Source: Streptomyces sp. OR43 (GTDB lineage: Bacteria > Actinomycetota > Actinomycetes > Streptomycetales > Streptomycetaceae). From it: a stretch of DNA of 33,186 bases. Both the position numbers and the translations under genes were made by a program. This document shows positions 31,439 to 33,186 of this stretch, one piece after another. Every line of letters begins with the position of its first letter. Position 1 is the stretch's first letter. The DNA is taken from NCBI RefSeq assembly GCF_008042275.1, contig NZ_RDBK01000029.1, positions 40,406 to 73,591 on the forward strand, in the 5' to 3' direction. The notes under the pieces were generated by a model. That model worked only from the letters and a program-made list of their open reading frames with translations, was not told the DNA's origin and did not search any database.

Positions 31439-32947
31439 ATGCGAACGAAATCACGTCAGCTCGTTGCCCTGTTACGACCGGTGCTCCGCGCCGGGTCCGT
31501 CCTCGCCGTCCTGCTCGCCCCGACGGCCGTACCCCTGCCCGCAGTGGCCGGGGTCCTGCCCGACCCCCCCGGAGCGCCGGCCGCGGTCGCCCCCATCGGC
31601 ACCGCGGGCGCCGTCTGCGCCGACACGCCCCTGCGCCTCACCTTCGACGAGGACGTCCGGGTCGGCTCCGGGGGCCGCCTGACCGTGCACCGCCCCGACG
31701 GCAGCGCCGTCGACACCATCGACCTCGCCGACCCGGCGTCGTACCAGCGCCTCATCGGCGGGGCACGCTCCGACTACGGCGAACCGCATCGCTGGACCTA
31801 CGAGCCGGTCGTCGTCGAGGGCCGCACCGCCACCGTCCTGCTGCACCGCACCCTGGACCCGGGCAAGCAGTACTACGTCACCGTGGACCCGGGCTTCTTC
31901 GAAGGGCACGCGGGCATCACCTCGCCCCGTACGTGGCGGTTCCGCACCGCCGCCACGCCCCGCCCCGGAACCGCGGAACTGCGCGTGGACGCACACGGCG
32001 GCGGCGACTTCTGCACGGTGCAGGGCGCCGTCGACTTCGTCCCGGAGGGGAACGAGCAGGAGGTCACGATCGATGTGGCCCCCGGCACCTACCGGGAGAT
32101 CGTCTACATCGGCCAGAGCCGGCCGCACCTGCGGGTGAACGGCTCCGGAGCCGGCCGCACCGTCGTCGCCTACCCCAACAACAGCGTGCTCAACGGCGAC
32201 TCCGCCATGGCTGACGTGCCTCCGGAGCAGAGCTACTGCCCTCGGCGGGTACTGCCGCAACCGGACCGGTTCAACTGCTGGCGTGCCGCGTTCGGCGTGG
32301 ACGCCGACGACTTCCGGTTGGGGAGCATCACCGTGCACAACCTCACCCCTGACGGCGGCTCGCAGTCCGAGGCGTTCCGGGGCAACGGCGACCGCATCGT
32401 CCTGGACCGGGTGCGCGTCCTCAGCCACCAGGACAGCCTGCGCCTCCAGGGACGCGCGTACGTGGCCGACTCGTACATCGAAGGAGACGTCGACTTCCTC
32501 TGGGGGACCGGCGGTGTGTTCGTCCGCGACTCCGAGCTCAAGGCGCTCGACCTCGGATACATCAGCCAGATCCGCAACGCTCCCGACGGGCCGGGCGTGG
32601 TCTTCTCCGGTACCCGCCTCACCCGCGCGCCGGGCGTGGCCGACGGCAGCGTCCTGCTCAGTCGCATCGACAGCCGATTCCCCGCCAGCCAGGCCGTCTT
32701 CATCGACACCGCCATGGACGCGCATGTGGCGCCCGTCGGCTGGGGTCTGACCGGATTCGACTGCACGAGCGGTCAGCAACTGCGCTTCTGGGAGTACGGC
32801 AGCACGGACCTGCGCGGGGCTCCGGCGGACACCTCGCAGCGACTGTCCTGCTCACGGCAACTGACCGAAGCCGAGGCGCTCACCTGGCGCGATCCGGCGA
32901 CCCTGCTGGACGGCTGGGACCCGTCCGCCACGACCGGCCGCGGGTGA
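31439..32947 (+). CDS. secreted pectin methylesterase (CE8), 3' end uncertain
   Basis: Open frame of 502 residues. A Sec signal (about 1-38) is followed by a beta-sandwich Ig-like domain (about 45-175, LRLTFDEDVRVGSGGRLTV) and a CE8 beta-helix from about 180. The catalytic aspartates are Asp332 (SHQDSLRLQG, with Gln331) and Asp352 (GDVDFLWGTGG). Arg409 (LSRID) is the likely equivalent of the family's LGRPW Arg. The enzyme removes methyl groups from homogalacturonan outside the cell. ATG at 31439 has GAGGAG eight bases upstream. The last three codons and the stop lie within the inverted duplication that begins at 32939, so the natural C-terminus may differ by an unknown amount. Paired operators precede the gene. 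Confidence 0.9.
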   Translation: MRTKSRQLVALLRPVLRAGSVLAVLLAPTAVPLPAVAGVLPDPPGAPAAVAPIGTAGAVCADTPLRLTFDEDVRVGSGGRLTVHRPDGSAVDTIDLADPASYQRLIGGARSDYGEPHRWTYEPVVVEGRTATVLLHRTLDPGKQYYVTVDPGFFEGHAGITSPRTWRFRTAATPRPGTAELRVDAHGGGDFCTVQGAVDFVPEGNEQEVTIDVAPGTYREIVYIGQSRPHLRVNGSGAGRTVVAYPNNSVLNGDSAMADVPPEQSYCPRRVLPQPDRFNCWRAAFGVDADDFRLGSITVHNLTPDGGSQSEAFRGNGDRIVLDRVRVLSHQDSLRLQGRAYVADSYIEGDVDFLWGTGGVFVRDSELKALDLGYISQIRNAPDGPGVVFSGTRLTRAPGVADGSVLLSRIDSRFPASQAVFIDTAMDAHVAPVGWGLTGFDCTSGQQLRFWEYGSTDLRGAPADTSQRLSCSRQLTEAEALTWRDPATLLDGWDPSATTGRG

Positions 32948-33186
32948 GGCGGGTACCGGAGAAGACCACGCCCGGCCCGTCGGGAGCGTTGCGGATCTGG
33001 CTGATGTATCCGAGGTCGAGCGCCTTGAGCTCGGAGTCGCGGACGAACACACCGCCGGTCCCCCAGAGGAAGTCGACGTCTCCTTCGATGTACGAGTCGG
33101 CCACGTACGCGCGTCCCTGGAGGCGCAGGCTGTCCTGGTGGCTGAGGACGCGCACCCGGTCCAGGACGATGCGGTCGCCGTTGCCC
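32380..33186. repeat. perfect 248-base inverted repeat (arms 32380-32627 and 32939-33186)
   Basis: The final 248 bases are the exact reverse complement of 32380-32627, without mismatch or gap by my base-by-base reading. Identity breaks at 32938/32628. The right arm runs to the last base of the window. The arms contain the pectinesterase active-site region. Confidence 0.97.
32939..33186 (-). pseudogene. inverted partial copy of the pectinesterase gene
   Basis: On the minus strand this reads as residues of the pectinesterase from just before the first catalytic Asp to the segment GVVFSGTRLTR, after which the frame runs into the reverse complement of the pectinesterase 3' end. It has no start or natural end in the window. 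Complete identity points to a fold-back artefact or a very recent event rather than a second gene. Confidence 0.85.

Noticed and set aside
32880..33155. Second, convergent pectinesterase gene
   Set aside because: Perfect identity over 248 bases and read-through into the complement of the first gene's 3' end show a fold-back copy, not an independent gene.

Overview
The window reads as the chromosome of a high-G+C actinomycete, most likely Streptomyces or a close relative. Codon third positions are almost all G or C, GTG starts are common, secreted enzymes carry Sec or twin-arginine signals, and the sugar ABC transporter has no ATPase gene of its own, as expected where a shared MsiK-type ATPase is used. 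I see no rRNA, tRNA, CRISPR array or intact insertion sequence. Both window edges cut through genes or repeats, so this may be a whole contig.

Layout. 1-2801: a truncated LacI/GntR-like repressor, a ThuA-like protein and a FadR-type GntR regulator. 2861-14175 (minus strand): a sugar-acid operon runs from an enolase-superfamily protein through a 2-hydroxyacid dehydrogenase, an aldo/keto reductase of the L-galactose/L-fucose dehydrogenase type, an unrecognised cytoplasmic protein and a CUT1 ABC importer. Beyond a hairpin lie a RhaM-type mutarotase and a secreted beta-helix (GH141-like) enzyme. 14771-20953: a regulator that fuses a transposase-like DNA-binding region to a GntR/FCD protein diverges from a second secreted beta-helix enzyme and a Tat-exported GH95. 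21070-26593 (minus): a tightly overlapping operon for a TIM-barrel isomerase, a split transketolase and an FGGY kinase, followed by a SorC regulator; this gene set matches the D-apiose isomerase / apulose kinase / apulose-4-phosphate transketolase pathway. 26692-32947: a GH28, a GH127, a GntR regulator and a divergent pectin methylesterase.

Taken together the genes suggest a pectin utilisation locus with the signature of rhamnogalacturonan II (RG-II). Apiose, L-galactose or L-fucose, and beta-L-arabinofuranose (or aceric acid) are RG-II side-chain sugars, and GH95, GH141 and GH127 are families used on RG-II by Bacteroides. Secreted CE8, GH28, GH95 and GH141-like enzymes would trim pectin outside the cell, the importer would bring in fragments, and the cytoplasmic GH127 and the unknown protein could finish them. 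The oxidative genes would then handle L-galactose/L-fucose and the transketolase operon would handle apiose.

Regulatory DNA supports linked control. A 27-bp palindrome recurs upstream of the first GntR gene and of the sugar-acid operon, and paired 10-bp UxuR/ExuR-like palindromes recur upstream of the third GntR gene and of the pectinesterase. The last 248 bases are a perfect inverted copy of the middle of the pectinesterase gene, probably an assembly or amplification fold-back, and they make the end of that gene unreliable.
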